The position numbers and the translations under genes are program-made. A model generated the notes under the pieces. It worked only from the letters and a program-made list of their open reading frames with translations, was not told where the DNA came from and made no database searches. From positions 1 to 64,000 of the forward strand of contig NZ_FUWZ01000003.1 of the NCBI RefSeq assembly GCF_900167135.1: 64,000 nt of DNA. The letters run 5' to 3'. The stretch is from Chitinophaga eiseniae (lineage in GTDB: Bacteria > Bacteroidota > Bacteroidia > Chitinophagales > Chitinophagaceae). Below are positions 36,278 to 45,500 of this stretch, in pieces (position 1 is the first letter of the stretch; every line of letters starts with the position of its first letter).

Positions 36278-36285
36278 CAAATGTA
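36278..36285 (-). promoter_or_regulatory. -7 promoter element of the LytS operon (TACATTTG)
   Basis: On the minus strand this reads TACATTTG, an exact match to TAnnTTTG, 22 bases before the GTG start of the kinase gene. The -33 region is not a good TTTG, consistent with a promoter that needs an activator. Confidence 0.5.
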
Positions 36286-36321
36286 GGCTTCCCAGCGGGA
36301 AAGCTACCGTTTCCATGGTTG

Positions 36322-36373
36322 AAATGGACATATCCGCTCCCCAATCGGACAATCCTTCCCCTGAATCGGACAA
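36322..36373. promoter_or_regulatory. Three direct repeats phased at 21 bp, probable LytTR binding site
   Basis: AATCGGACAA occurs exactly at 36343-36352 and 36364-36373, and a 7/10 copy AAATGGACAT sits at 36322-36331. All three are spaced start-to-start by 21 bp, two helical turns. LytTR regulators are known to bind direct repeats on one face of DNA with this period. The site lies about 40-90 bp upstream of the lytS -7 element and about 200 bp before the divergent operon. Confidence 0.6.
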
Positions 36374-36575
36374 CCGGCCATCCCCCGCTCCCACCAACAC
36401 TTTTCGGGAGGAAAACCCTCACGGCCGCTATTGTCCATTTCACCCGCCAGGATGCCGGATTCAACAGGTTTGTACTATGCCCTTCCTCCGCATTGTGCTC
36501 TCTTTGTGTCGTAATCGTTGCCTACCGCAGGATTGACAAGGCAACAAAATATTCATTACTACCATCATAAACAAG

Positions 36576-37037
36576 ATGAAAAAGATATCCTTCACACTGA
36601 TGCTGTTGCTGACCGGCTTATTTACCGCCTTCGGTCATACTGCTACCCCGGCGCCCCAACCCATTCAATGGCGTTATAGCGCCCAAAAGACCGGCAACGG
36701 CGAGGCAATATTGCGCATCACAGCTACCCTGGCCGACGGATGGCATCTGTTCGCGCTGAACAACCCTGCCAACAGCCCGGTGAGAATGGCCTTCACCTTC
36801 CTCCCCGATCCGGACTACCGTATGGAAGGCAATGTCAGTCAGCCAGAACCCATCACCCGGTTTGAAAAACTGTTCGGCGCCGATATCAGCTATTTCGAAA
36901 ACGAAGTGGTGTTTCAACAGAAGGTGAGGCTGACCGGCAAAACCGCCACGGTAAAAGGCAATATCGAATTCACGGTATGTGGTCCCCGCCAATGCCTGCC
37001 TCCTGAAACCATCGCTTTCAGCATCTTCATAAAATAA
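36576..37037 (+). CDS. Secreted DsbD N-terminal-domain protein
   Basis: This 153-residue protein has a signal peptide (residues 1-20, ending FTAFGH). Its single domain matches the N-terminal domain of the thiol:disulfide interchange protein DsbD (IQWRYSAQKTGNGEAILRITATLADGWHLF, then FTVCGPRQCLPPE). The two cysteines of CGPRQC (about 134 and 139) are placed like the redox pair of that domain. It should accept or pass electrons in the periplasm. The membrane part of DsbD is absent, so its electron donor is encoded elsewhere. First gene of the plus-strand operon facing the LytS system. Confidence 0.82.
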   Translation: MKKISFTLMLLLTGLFTAFGHTATPAPQPIQWRYSAQKTGNGEAILRITATLADGWHLFALNNPANSPVRMAFTFLPDPDYRMEGNVSQPEPITRFEKLFGADISYFENEVVFQQKVRLTGKTATVKGNIEFTVCGPRQCLPPETIAFSIFIK

Positions 37038-37078
37038 TAAAAAAACATACACATCACCCTTTATTAAAATTTAAAACG

Positions 37079-37510
37079 ATGAACAACAGCCACACAACAG
37101 CGATCGAAAAAGTATTGTACACTGCCTATACCCGTACCACCGGCGGCAGGGAAGGCAATTCCAGCAGCAATGACGGCAGACTGGACATTTTACTCTCCCC
37201 TCCCGGCACCAGCGGCCCCGGTACCAACCCGGAACAACTCTTTGCCGCAGGATGGTCTGCCTGCTATATCGGAGCGCTGGGACTGGCCGCCAAAAAGCTG
37301 GGCGCCACCCTGCCGAAAGACACACTGGTAGACGCGGAAGTAGACCTGGGCACCACCGACGGCGCCTACTTTTTACAGGCCCGTCTCTCCGTGCACCTGC
37401 CGGGCATAGCACCAGAACTGGCACAACAGCTGGTCGACCTCGCCCATCAGACCTGCCCTTATTCCAAAGCCATCAAAGGAAACATCAACGTCACCACTAA
37501 TATTATCTGA
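37079..37510 (+). CDS. ohr: Organic hydroperoxide resistance protein, Ohr family
   Basis: This 143-residue OsmC/Ohr fold protein has the two catalytic cysteines in family context: Cys62 (AAGWSACYIGAL) and Cys126 (AHQTCPYSKA), with the Arg/Glu-containing strand upstream. It reduces organic hydroperoxides with lipoylated or dithiol reductants in the cytoplasm. Length and the GTNPEQLFAAGWSAC block are typical of Ohr rather than OsmC. It lies 41 bases after the DsbD-N gene and 2 bases before the hydrolase gene, so it is co-transcribed with both. Confidence 0.9.
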   Translation: MNNSHTTAIEKVLYTAYTRTTGGREGNSSSNDGRLDILLSPPGTSGPGTNPEQLFAAGWSACYIGALGLAAKKLGATLPKDTLVDAEVDLGTTDGAYFLQARLSVHLPGIAPELAQQLVDLAHQTCPYSKAIKGNINVTTNII

Positions 37511-37512
37511 GC

Positions 37513-38286
37513 ATGAAAACCATCAGCAAAAAACTCCGCCTCCTGTTATCCGCCATGGCAGCGTTACTTTTCAGCGCTACTATCGCCGCCGCCCAGCACA
37601 CCGCCACCCGCATTCAGAACGTTGTGCTCGTACATGGCGCGTTCGTGGATGGCTCCGGCTGGAAAGGAGTATACGACATCCTCATCAAAAAAGGGTACCA
37701 CGTCACGATCGCCCAGATTCCGCTCAGCTCCCTGCAGGACGACGCGGCCGTAGTGAAAAAGGCGCTGGACCGGCAGAACGGACCTGCGGTGCTGGTAGGC
37801 CACTCCTGGGGCGGCACCGTGATCACCGAAGTGAGCGCCCATCCTAAAGTAGCTTCCCTCGTATATGTGACGGCTTTCCAGCCGGATAACGGTGAACCTA
37901 CTACGAAATGGATCGCCACGGCGCCGGCCCTGCCGGAAAACGGTATCCTGCCGCCCGATAAAGACGGACTGGTATACTACGACCGCGGGAAATTCCATGC
38001 AGGCTTCGCCGCCGACCTTCCGCCGGCACAGGCGCTCTTTATGGCAGACGCCCAGAAACCCATCGCAGCGGCTTCTTTCGCCACCCCGGTAACCGCCGCA
38101 GCATGGCATCACAAACCCACCTTCGGCATCGTGCCTACGGCTGACAAAAGCATCAACCCTGTTATTCTCAGGAACATGTTCCGGCGCTCCGGCACGAAAG
38201 TCGCCGAGATCAAAGGCGCCAGTCACGCCGTCTTCGTCTCCCACCCGAAAGAAGTGGCCAACGTGATCATCGCGGCTTCCAGATAA
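37513..38286 (+). CDS. Secreted alpha/beta hydrolase (serine type)
   Basis: This 257-residue protein has a signal peptide (to about residue 28, IAAAQ). The fold starts with VVLVHGAFVDGSGWKGVYD (oxyanion-side HG at 41-42). The nucleophile elbow GHSWGG has Ser98, and a C-terminal histidine lies in KGASHAVFVSHP near 236. This is the pattern of the EstC/salicylate-esterase-like family of small esterases. The substrate is unknown. It follows ohr by 2 bases; a GC-rich hairpin without a T run (38297-38316) lies after it. Confidence 0.85.
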   Translation: MKTISKKLRLLLSAMAALLFSATIAAAQHTATRIQNVVLVHGAFVDGSGWKGVYDILIKKGYHVTIAQIPLSSLQDDAAVVKKALDRQNGPAVLVGHSWGGTVITEVSAHPKVASLVYVTAFQPDNGEPTTKWIATAPALPENGILPPDKDGLVYYDRGKFHAGFAADLPPAQALFMADAQKPIAAASFATPVTAAAWHHKPTFGIVPTADKSINPVILRNMFRRSGTKVAEIKGASHAVFVSHPKEVANVIIAASR

Positions 38287-38296
38287 ACCACCTATT

Positions 38297-38316
38297 CCCG
38301 GGGCAAAAGCCCCGGG
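38297..38316. other. GC-rich intra-operon hairpin
   Basis: CCCGGGGC-AAAA-GCCCCGGG is a perfect 8-bp stem with a four-base loop and no following T run. It lies 11 bases after the hydrolase stop, so it may stabilise the upstream mRNA or partly reduce expression of the downstream genes rather than end transcription. Confidence 0.5.
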
Positions 38317-38363
38317 CTATCATCAACGCCCCCGGGCAGCTCCATCCTCTAAAACGGTCCATC

Positions 38364-39140
38364 ATGAAATACGTTAAAGAAATCGTCCTATACATAGGCC
38401 TCCCGCTGATTTTCCTCGCCATTATGGCATTTAAAAACACCCATCACAAAAACATGATCGCCAGCATTCAGCATGACAGCCATGACAAAGGGTTTGCCGT
38501 AGTGGAACTCTTCACCTCCGAAGGATGCTGGAGCTGCCCGCCGGCGGATGAGCTGATCGCCAGGCTGCAAAAGGGCAACAACAACCAGCAACTTTATATC
38601 ATGGCCTTCCACGTGGACTACTGGGACCACCAGGGCTGGAAAGACCGTTTCAGTCAGGCCGGTTTCACCGAAAGGCAAAAACAATACGCCGCATGGTTAC
38701 GGCTTGGCAATATTTACACGCCGCAGCTGGTCGTTAACGGTAAAACCGAAATGGTCGGATCTGACGAAGGCGCCGTATTAGGGGCCATCAGCGCCGCACT
38801 ACGGGGTACCACTGCTCCGCCACTGACCTTAAAGGCCGAACAGGGCAACGGCACGCTGACCATCACCTACACCGGCGCTGTACCCCATAAAAAGGCCCGT
38901 ATCCTGACGGCGCTGGTACAGAAAAATGCCCGCTCCGAGGTGAATGCCGGGGAAAATGCCGGCAAACAGCTCTCCCACGTGCAGGTTGTACGCCAACTGC
39001 AGCAGCAGGAGCTGAAAGCACAAGGGACCGTGACCCTGAAACTGCCGGCCGGTTTCCAGGCCGGCGACTGGGAAGTGATTGCTTTTGTGCAGCAGAAAAA
39101 CACCGGGGAAATCACGCAGGCGGCCAAATTAACCTGGTAG
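38364..39140 (+). CDS. DUF1223 thioredoxin-like protein
   Basis: This 258-residue protein has an N-terminal hydrophobic segment (about 6-23, signal or anchor), then VVELFTSEGCWSCPPADELI with a CxxC motif at Cys55 and Cys58. This is the signature of the DUF1223 family, predicted thioredoxin fold. FHVDYWDHQGWKDRFS and LGNIYTPQLVVNG follow as usual. It probably works as a periplasmic or membrane-anchored disulfide protein. It belongs with the DsbD-N and Ohr proteins in a redox-themed run. Confidence 0.88.
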   Translation: MKYVKEIVLYIGLPLIFLAIMAFKNTHHKNMIASIQHDSHDKGFAVVELFTSEGCWSCPPADELIARLQKGNNNQQLYIMAFHVDYWDHQGWKDRFSQAGFTERQKQYAAWLRLGNIYTPQLVVNGKTEMVGSDEGAVLGAISAALRGTTAPPLTLKAEQGNGTLTITYTGAVPHKKARILTALVQKNARSEVNAGENAGKQLSHVQVVRQLQQQELKAQGTVTLKLPAGFQAGDWEVIAFVQQKNTGEITQAAKLTW

Positions 39141-39265
39141 CTCCACTATTGGAGGCGGGAAATGTCTAGTTCAGCCTTCAATATGTCCAACCCGCCAGTT
39201 TCTGATTCCCCTCCCGCCGCACCCGGCCTACTTTTGATCTATCAAACACGGAAAAAACAAGCCAC

Positions 39266-40249
39266 ATGGAAACGACAAAAAATACGAAACGCTTCAAACG
39301 CATCTACCTCATCCCCGCTGCTGTGGTTGCAGTGCTGGCAGGCCTGCAGCTGTTCAGCGAGCCTATCGCCTCCAAACCTGTTACCGGCCATATGGACGAG
39401 GCGCCCGCAGAAGTGCTGGCCATCCTGCAGCGCTCCTGCTACAACTGCCACTCCAACGAGCAGCAGTTAAGTTGGTTCGATCAGCTGGCCCCCGCCTCCT
39501 GGGCCGTAAAGAAAGATGTGGACCGTGCCCGGGAGGTGATGAATTTTTCCGAATGGGACAAGCTCTCTTCCGGTGAACGTACCGGTAAGATGTACGCGAT
39601 CCTGAACATGATGCAGGCCGGTAAAATGCCGCTCCGCGAATACCTGCTGCTGCATCCGGGCGCAAAAATCACGGAGAAGGATATTGAAACAGTGAAAAAA
39701 TATACGCTGTCGCTTTCCGGGCAGCAGGTCCCGGCCAAAGCTGCCGCTGTCACCACTACCACCGCTGCCGCCGCTGTTCCCAAAACATGGCCGGTGTCTC
39801 CCAACGGCGTGAAATATACCGACGCCTTCAAACAATGGACGGTGATCAGTATGAGCACGCTCTTCGACAACTCCATCCGGGTGATCTACGGCAACGACAT
39901 TGCGGTGAAAGCCGTGCGTGAAGAGAACTTCTTCCCCTGGCCCGACGGCGCTATCGTAGTAAAAGCAGTATGGAAACAGGTGACCATGCCCGACGGTGAA
40001 ATCAGGCCCGGTGAATTTGTGAACGCACAGTTCATGGAGAAAAACGCGGCAAAATATACCACCACCGAAGGCTGGGGATTTGCCAAGTTCAGCGGGCAAA
40101 AGCTGGCGCCTACCGGAAAGGACGCCTTGTTTGCCCGGAAATCCTGCATCAGCTGCCACCGGCAACTGGCCGCTGCCACCGGCTTCCTCTTCGACGTGCC
40201 GATGAAAGTAAATCCTAAAAGTTTAACCGAAAAAATTATCGCCCAATGA
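39266..40249 (+). CDS. Haem-binding domain fused to cytochrome P460
   Basis: This 327-residue protein has an N-terminal membrane anchor (about 13-30). A Haem_bd domain at about 45-150 has the c-type site CYNCH (Cys58, Cys61, His62), and an Ala/Val/Thr-rich linker follows at about 157-172. A cytochrome P460 domain at about 180-320 has a second c-type site CISCH (Cys294, Cys297, His298) near the end, where P460 proteins carry it. P460 enzymes oxidise hydroxylamine or act on nitric oxide; here the role is inferred only from family. The stop overlaps the start of the next gene by 4 bases (ATGA). Confidence 0.87.
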   Translation: METTKNTKRFKRIYLIPAAVVAVLAGLQLFSEPIASKPVTGHMDEAPAEVLAILQRSCYNCHSNEQQLSWFDQLAPASWAVKKDVDRAREVMNFSEWDKLSSGERTGKMYAILNMMQAGKMPLREYLLLHPGAKITEKDIETVKKYTLSLSGQQVPAKAAAVTTTTAAAAVPKTWPVSPNGVKYTDAFKQWTVISMSTLFDNSIRVIYGNDIAVKAVREENFFPWPDGAIVVKAVWKQVTMPDGEIRPGEFVNAQFMEKNAAKYTTTEGWGFAKFSGQKLAPTGKDALFARKSCISCHRQLAAATGFLFDVPMKVNPKSLTEKIIAQ

Positions 40250-40662
40250 ACCGCTTTTTCCTGCTGTTACTGATGGCCGCCGCTTTCACCGCCTGTAAAA
40301 ATGAAACGCCTGCCAACAACCACACACGCATCGTATTTGACGCCGGTGACCTGCACTTCATCGCATCCTCGCTGAATCCGAAACTGAAGACCATGTCCGC
40401 CGTGTATGGCAACGACAGCGCGCTGCAGGCCCTCGCAAAAGGCGATCATCAACCGGCAGCAGGCGCCGTACTGAAGCTGGTCACCTGGCGCTATCATGAT
40501 AATCCGCAGTATTTCGGCGGCAAGATCAACGGAGAGCTGCTGAGTGTGGAAACCCTACAGGCAGGCAGTTGGCAGCTGGACTTCGGCGCCCTGCAACACC
40601 CGGCCACAGCGGCAGAAAGAATCAGCTACATCATGAGTTATCAACCCGTACAAATACCATAA
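40246..40662 (+). CDS. Lipoprotein resembling a haemless cytochrome P460 domain
   Basis: This 138-residue lipoprotein has a lipobox at Cys16 (AAFTAC). The mature part contains MSAVYGNDSALQAL and VLKLVTWRYHDNPQYFGGKI, which parallels the P460 domain of the gene before it (VIYGNDIAVKAV, then VVKAVWKQ). It lacks any CxxCH site. So it looks like a P460-fold partner that has lost, or never had, covalent haem. Translationally coupled to the P460 gene by a 4-base overlap, it may bind the same ligand or form a complex with it. The similarity is by eye. Confidence 0.7.
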   Translation: MNRFFLLLLMAAAFTACKNETPANNHTRIVFDAGDLHFIASSLNPKLKTMSAVYGNDSALQALAKGDHQPAAGAVLKLVTWRYHDNPQYFGGKINGELLSVETLQAGSWQLDFGALQHPATAAERISYIMSYQPVQIP

Positions 40663-40664
40663 TC

Positions 40665-41654
40665 ATGAAAAAAATTACACACCTCATCGCAGCAGCGCTG
40701 CTCAGCATAGCCGGTATGACTGCCGCTTCCGGTCAACAAACCGGTAACAGCGCCTTAGGTACCATCAAACAAATCAAAGCAGGCGTGCTGGATGTTGGTT
40801 ACGCAGAAGCCGGTCCGGTTAACGGGCAGGCTGTCATCCTCCTCCATGGCTGGCCATACGACATTCACAGTTATACGGCCGTTACCGCGCAACTCGCTGC
40901 CAAAGGATACCATGTCATCGTTCCGTACCTGCGTGGTTACGGCAGCACCCGGTTCCTCTCCGCACAAACCGCCAGAAACGGCCAGCAGTCCGCCTTTGCC
41001 GCCGACATCATCGCACTGATGGACGCATTGAAGATCAACAAAGCCATCGTCGGCGGTTTTGACTGGGGCGCCCGCACCGCCGATATCATCGCCGCCCTGT
41101 GGCCGGAACGTACCAAAGCGCTGGTATCCGTGAGCGGTTACCTGATCGGCAGCCAGCAGGCCAACAAAACGCCGCTGACGCCAAAAGCTGAGCTGGCCTG
41201 GTGGTACCAGTTTTATTTCGCCACCGAACGTGGCAGGGCAGGCTATCAGGCCAACACCCGCGCGTTTAATAAACTGATCTGGCAGACCGCCTCTCCCGAC
41301 TGGCGTTTCAGCGACAGCACCTTTGCAGAAAGCGCCGCTTCTTTCGACAACCCGGACCATGTGGCCATCGTGATCGACAACTACCGCTGGCGGTTAGGAC
41401 TTGTGTCTGGCGAAAAACAATACGACGCGCTGGAACAGCAACTGGCAAAAGGCCCTGTCATCACCGTGCCCGCCGTAACGCTCGAGGGAGATGCCAACGG
41501 TGCACCACATCCCGACCCAGCCGCATATGCCGCCAAATTCAAAGGTAAATACGTGCATCATACTTTAACGGGAGGCGTAGGCCACAACCTGCCCGCCGAA
41601 GCCCCCGAAGCTTTTACAGCAGCCATAATAGAAGCAGGCCGCTTAGCACAATAA
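40665..41654 (+). CDS. Secreted alpha/beta hydrolase, epoxide-hydrolase type
   Basis: This 329-residue protein has a signal peptide (residues 1-24, ASGQ). The fold has VILLHGWPYDIHSY (HGWP oxyanion motif near 61-64) and nucleophile elbow GGFDWGART with Asp133. Aspartate at this place is the mark of epoxide hydrolases and haloalkane dehalogenases rather than esterases. The catalytic histidine should be in GGVGHNLPAEAPEAF near 307. The start at 40665 is chosen because it gives the signal peptide and comes 2 bases after the stop of the previous gene; the frame is open further upstream inside that gene. Confidence 0.87.
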   Translation: MKKITHLIAAALLSIAGMTAASGQQTGNSALGTIKQIKAGVLDVGYAEAGPVNGQAVILLHGWPYDIHSYTAVTAQLAAKGYHVIVPYLRGYGSTRFLSAQTARNGQQSAFAADIIALMDALKINKAIVGGFDWGARTADIIAALWPERTKALVSVSGYLIGSQQANKTPLTPKAELAWWYQFYFATERGRAGYQANTRAFNKLIWQTASPDWRFSDSTFAESAASFDNPDHVAIVIDNYRWRLGLVSGEKQYDALEQQLAKGPVITVPAVTLEGDANGAPHPDPAAYAAKFKGKYVHHTLTGGVGHNLPAEAPEAFTAAIIEAGRLAQ

Positions 41655-41686
41655 CATCATTTATTCATCTTCTTAAAATATAAAAA

Positions 41687-42091
41687 ATGAAAACTAAAAC
41701 AGCTACTATCATCTATTGGTCTGCCACTATTTTTATGTCACTCTGGTTTGGCGCCAGCGGCTTCTTTGAACTGACAAAAAATCCCATCGTATGGGGAATC
41801 ACCCGGCAGTTAGGTTATCCACCGCATTTCATTTATATACTGGGCGTCTTTAAAATAGCCGGTGTCATCACGCTTTTAATTCCTCATAAATTCCTGCGGT
41901 TAAAAGAATGGGTATTTGCCGGGATGTTTTTCGATATCACTTTTGCTTTCTTCTCCAAGATCAGCGTGCTGGGCTTTCCTGCTACGGTAGACGCGATCAT
42001 CGCTTTCTCCGTGCTGAGCGCCGCTTATGTGATGTTCCGTAAATTATATCCTGCTAATTACGCCACCCTGGCTCCTGCAGCGTTATCATAA
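41687..42091 (+). CDS. DoxX-like membrane protein
   Basis: This 134-residue protein has four predicted transmembrane helices and the DoxX-like pattern: FGASGFFELTKNPIV, LGVFKIAGVITLLIPHKFLRLKEWVFAGM, ending in a fourth helix. Such proteins occur in respiratory or stress contexts and have no firm biochemical role. It is the last gene of the plus-strand redox operon and is followed by a good terminator at 42116-42150. Confidence 0.85.
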   Translation: MKTKTATIIYWSATIFMSLWFGASGFFELTKNPIVWGITRQLGYPPHFIYILGVFKIAGVITLLIPHKFLRLKEWVFAGMFFDITFAFFSKISVLGFPATVDAIIAFSVLSAAYVMFRKLYPANYATLAPAALS

Positions 42092-42115
42092 CCAGCCCGT
42101 TTCTATAAAAGTGAG

Positions 42116-42150
42116 CAACCAGGCAGTTGACTGCCTGGTTTTGCTTTTTT
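42116..42150 (+). terminator. Terminator of the redox operon
   Basis: A perfect 10-bp stem (AACCAGGCAG at 42117-42126 with CTGCCTGGTT at 42131-42140, loop TTGA) is followed by TTGCTTTTTT. It ends the plus-strand operon that begins at 36576. Confidence 0.88.
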
Positions 42151-42171
42151 AAGGGTATTTGATTAAATTCA

Positions 42172-42504
42172 ATGATCATCGATAAAACCCTGCTCATGCC
42201 TTCCACCGAACTTGCCCATCCTGGCCAGCCGGTCAGCACCACATCACTGGAAAATTTTTTCCCCGGCTACTTCGCCCTTGTCATGGCCACCGGCATTGTG
42301 TCTATCGGCCTATACCTGTGGCAATACCCGGTGCTGGCCACTGCTTTCCTTTGGCTGAACATTTTCTTTTATGCGTTGCTATGGGTTATCCTGGCAGCGC
42401 GTATCATAAAATACCCGGTGGTAGTATGGAACGACCTGCATCATCCGGCCAGGGGTGTCACCTTTCTTACACTGGTAGCAGGCAATAATGTGGTGGGCAG
42501 CTGA
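42172..42504 (+). pseudogene. Truncated TehA/SLAC1-family transporter
   Basis: This 110-codon frame encodes the start of a tellurite-resistance/C4-dicarboxylate (TDT/SLAC1) family protein: FFPGYFALVMATGIVSIGLYLW, then LWVILAARIIKYPVVVWNDLHHPARGVTFLTLVAGNNVVGS and a stop. Full proteins have about 320-350 residues and ten helices; here only about three remain. The sequence breaks off cleanly at the conserved TxVAGxxVxGS block, about 20 bases before the end of the convergent T9SS gene, so a deletion probably removed the rest. It is unlikely to work as a channel. Confidence 0.75.
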
Positions 42505-42524
42505 TCACGATACCTTTCTGTAGC

Positions 42525-45500
42525 TTAGCGGATCAGCAAAATACTCCCGCTCCTTTGTACTTCGTGACCGGCAATATCTACCGCTTTGAGCATCCACACA
42601 TAGTCGCCCGCGGGCAACGGTAAGTCCTGATGCCTGCCGTCCCAGCCACGTTGAAGGTCCTGTGTGGTGAACACCACCTGCCCCCAGCGACTATATACCG
42701 TGAGCACCGTGGCTTTAAGACCGAACGCCTTTATGCGGAACAGATCGTTCTGCCCGTCGCCATTAGGTGTAAAGGCAGTGGGAGGGTATATTCTTGCGCC
42801 GTCCAGCACCGTTACAGTTCCTTTTCCGCGCGGACTGATGCAACTGCCTCTTTTTAATTCCACCAGGAAAGTACTGGTATGTGTAAGGCCCTGCACCAGG
42901 AAACTGCCGGTAGCGCTCTGTTGCACCGGTTGCCGGGACACCGCAGGGTTATAGAGGTAATACATGCCTTCTTCCGGGTTGCTGACCTGTAGTAGTACTT
43001 CCATCCCCGTTGTGATCGTATAATCCGGCAGTTTTGGCGTAGCGGCTAAAACATCGGCATTGTCCACTTCAATGGCATCGCTCTTTACCATGCAACCGTA
43101 TTTATCTGTAACGGACAGTCGATACGTGCCTGCTGGTATATCGGTGAGAGGTACCTGCTGCCCGACGGCCACAGTCCCCGTGTGCCAGGCGTATGCCAGC
43201 GGGCCGGCGCCGGTGGCGCGGATACCGGTGATGCTGCCGGTATGGGTATTACAGTTGTCCGGTTTTACCGTCATACCAGTTACATCCAGCTGTGGCAGAG
43301 GGGCCGCCAGCAGCGATTGTGTGGCTGCTTCAGACTCGCAACCGTTGACATCGGTAACGATGAGGCGATAGCTTCCCGCCGAGAGGTTCAGTGCATCCGC
43401 CGTATTAGACACGATCACATTATTTTCGTTCACCCAGCGGTAGCTCACGGGGGTAACGCCGGTTATCTGCGGGTCCGTCAAACTGCCATTGGCCTGTCCG
43501 CAGTGAGGCGGTGTCTTCGTTATCTTCTCCAGCATGGCTTTGGGCGCCACCGCCTGGGTAACGCCGTACAGTTTGTAATCCCAGCGGCAATCCTTATTGG
43601 ACAATACCAGGCGATATACGCCCGGCACAACGTTCATCAGATCGATATCATTGCCGACCACCTGGTCATTTCCGTTTAGCCATTCCAGTTTGGTGGCGCC
43701 GGTTTGTATAAGACCGGTGATCTGTCCGCCGCGGCCATCGCATCCGGCCTGTTTGATGACTATTTTGGAATCGTCCACCGTGATAATGCCTGCGTGGGGA
43801 ATGACGATGGTATCGGATTCCGCGTATGTGCAACCAGAAGCGTCGCTGAAGCGCAGTACATATTTGCCGGCTTTCATGTCTTTCAAAGCCGCCTCATTGC
43901 CCACCTGCTTCCCGGTGTGGTCCAGCCAGGTGTAAGTAATGTTCCCGGTGCCGGTCACTACCGCGCCGGTGATGCTGCCGTTGGACGCTCCACAGGTAGC
44001 TGGCGCCACCACGACGCGGGACAGGTCCAGCGTAGGGCCATTGAGGTTAGTAATTATAAAAGGGCCTGCTGTAGCGCTGCAATCGTTTACGATATCGTGT
44101 ATGGTGACGGTGTATGCTCCCGGCGCGGCATCTATCAGTTCTTCCCCTTCCCCGACAATCTGTCCGGCGGCGTTTTTCCAGGTGATCTTGCGGTTCATCC
44201 CAGTGTACCGCAGGTATTTGATGCTGCCGTTTTTCTGTCCACAGGAAGCGTCAGTGATAATGACACCGTCGGTTACGATGGCCGGCGATTCTTCCCCTAT
44301 CTGAAACTCTCCCCAGGAGTAGATGCAGCGTGCATCATTACAGCTGCCGCTGGATATTTCCAGCACATACCTTCCCGCAGGCATATTGATCAGGGAAGTA
44401 TCCCTGCTAACGATCGTCCCGTCCGGCGTTCTCCATCCGATGATATATCCGCGTTGTACTTTCATGATCACGCTTCCGGTACGTTTGCCGCAGGCGGTGT
44501 TGGTCTGGCTGATATACTGCACCAGGGGCGTGGAAAACTCAGCAGTACAACCGTAGGTGTCAGTAGCACCGAAAGTATAACCTACCGTGGCAGCAGCAGG
44601 AAAGCTCCAGTCACCGTTATGGTCGGCAGTGATCGTAGCTACATATATTTTCTGGCCGCAGTTACCGGGACTATAATACAAGGCACAGTTATCGCTCTCG
44701 TACACTTCGACCTTACCATTAGGCGGCGCTTTCCCGGTGATGGTACTTCCATTGCATCCGGTAACATTGACGAATGGCGCCGGCCGGCCGGCAACATTAG
44801 GGTCCCAGCCGTAAATGTTGATGCCGTCGCCATTGCAGAAAAGTGAGTTGTGGCTGACGGTGGTATTGTAGGAATAGTTATTGACCACACCGGAATAACG
44901 GCCGGCAATATAATTGGCGTTCGCCGCGCTGCCGCCGATCAGTACCTGCTTACAGTCCAGCACCTGGATACCTACCTGGGCAATTTCATTGTTACTGAGC
45001 TTATTTTGCCCGCTCATGTCCGTACCGATCCGGTTGCGCACCACCAGGACAGGTTTGGCTGCCTGGGCGATAAAAATGCCGGTGCAACTGATCTGGTTAT
45101 CACTGATGGTGATCTCATGGTCCTTGCCATACAAACTGAAGCCTCCATTGTTATAAAAATAGTTGGTGACGACAGCGCCGTTCCTGTCCAGGCATACTTT
45201 ATTAAAGGACAGCATCGTACGGCCGCTCTTACCATCGTCCTGTGAAATATTACAGATGTTCCTGCCAAAGAGAACATTCCCGGCAGCCGCCGTCGGACCG
45301 CCAATCAACAGATGGCCCACGTTCCGCGTTTCTATGGCCGAAGTACAGTCGGTCGCATCCGTGGGCGGGTCCATTTTACCGGAAGTGCCAATAATATTAC
45401 TTTGGACGGCTATCTGCCCATTAGGACAGTTCTCCACCTGAATGCCATGCCACCAGCGGGCGATGACATTGCCTTTTCCCGGCGCTCCGATCGTGATATT

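Larger units (their letters stand above)
36257..36575. promoter_or_regulatory. Divergent control region with LytTR-type operator
   Basis: This is the 319-bp region between the LytS operon (left) and the DsbD-N/Ohr/P460 operon (right). It holds the lytS -7 element at 36278-36285, a GCTTCCC-AGC-GGGAAAGC inverted repeat at about 36287-36304, and three direct repeats at 36322, 36343 and 36364. The part from 36380 to 36575 shows no further clear element; the promoter of the right-hand operon should lie there. Confidence 0.6.

Noticed and set aside
38297..38316. Hairpin considered as an operon-ending terminator
   Set aside because: It lacks a T run, and the downstream genes continue on the same strand and theme; kept only as an intra-operon hairpin.
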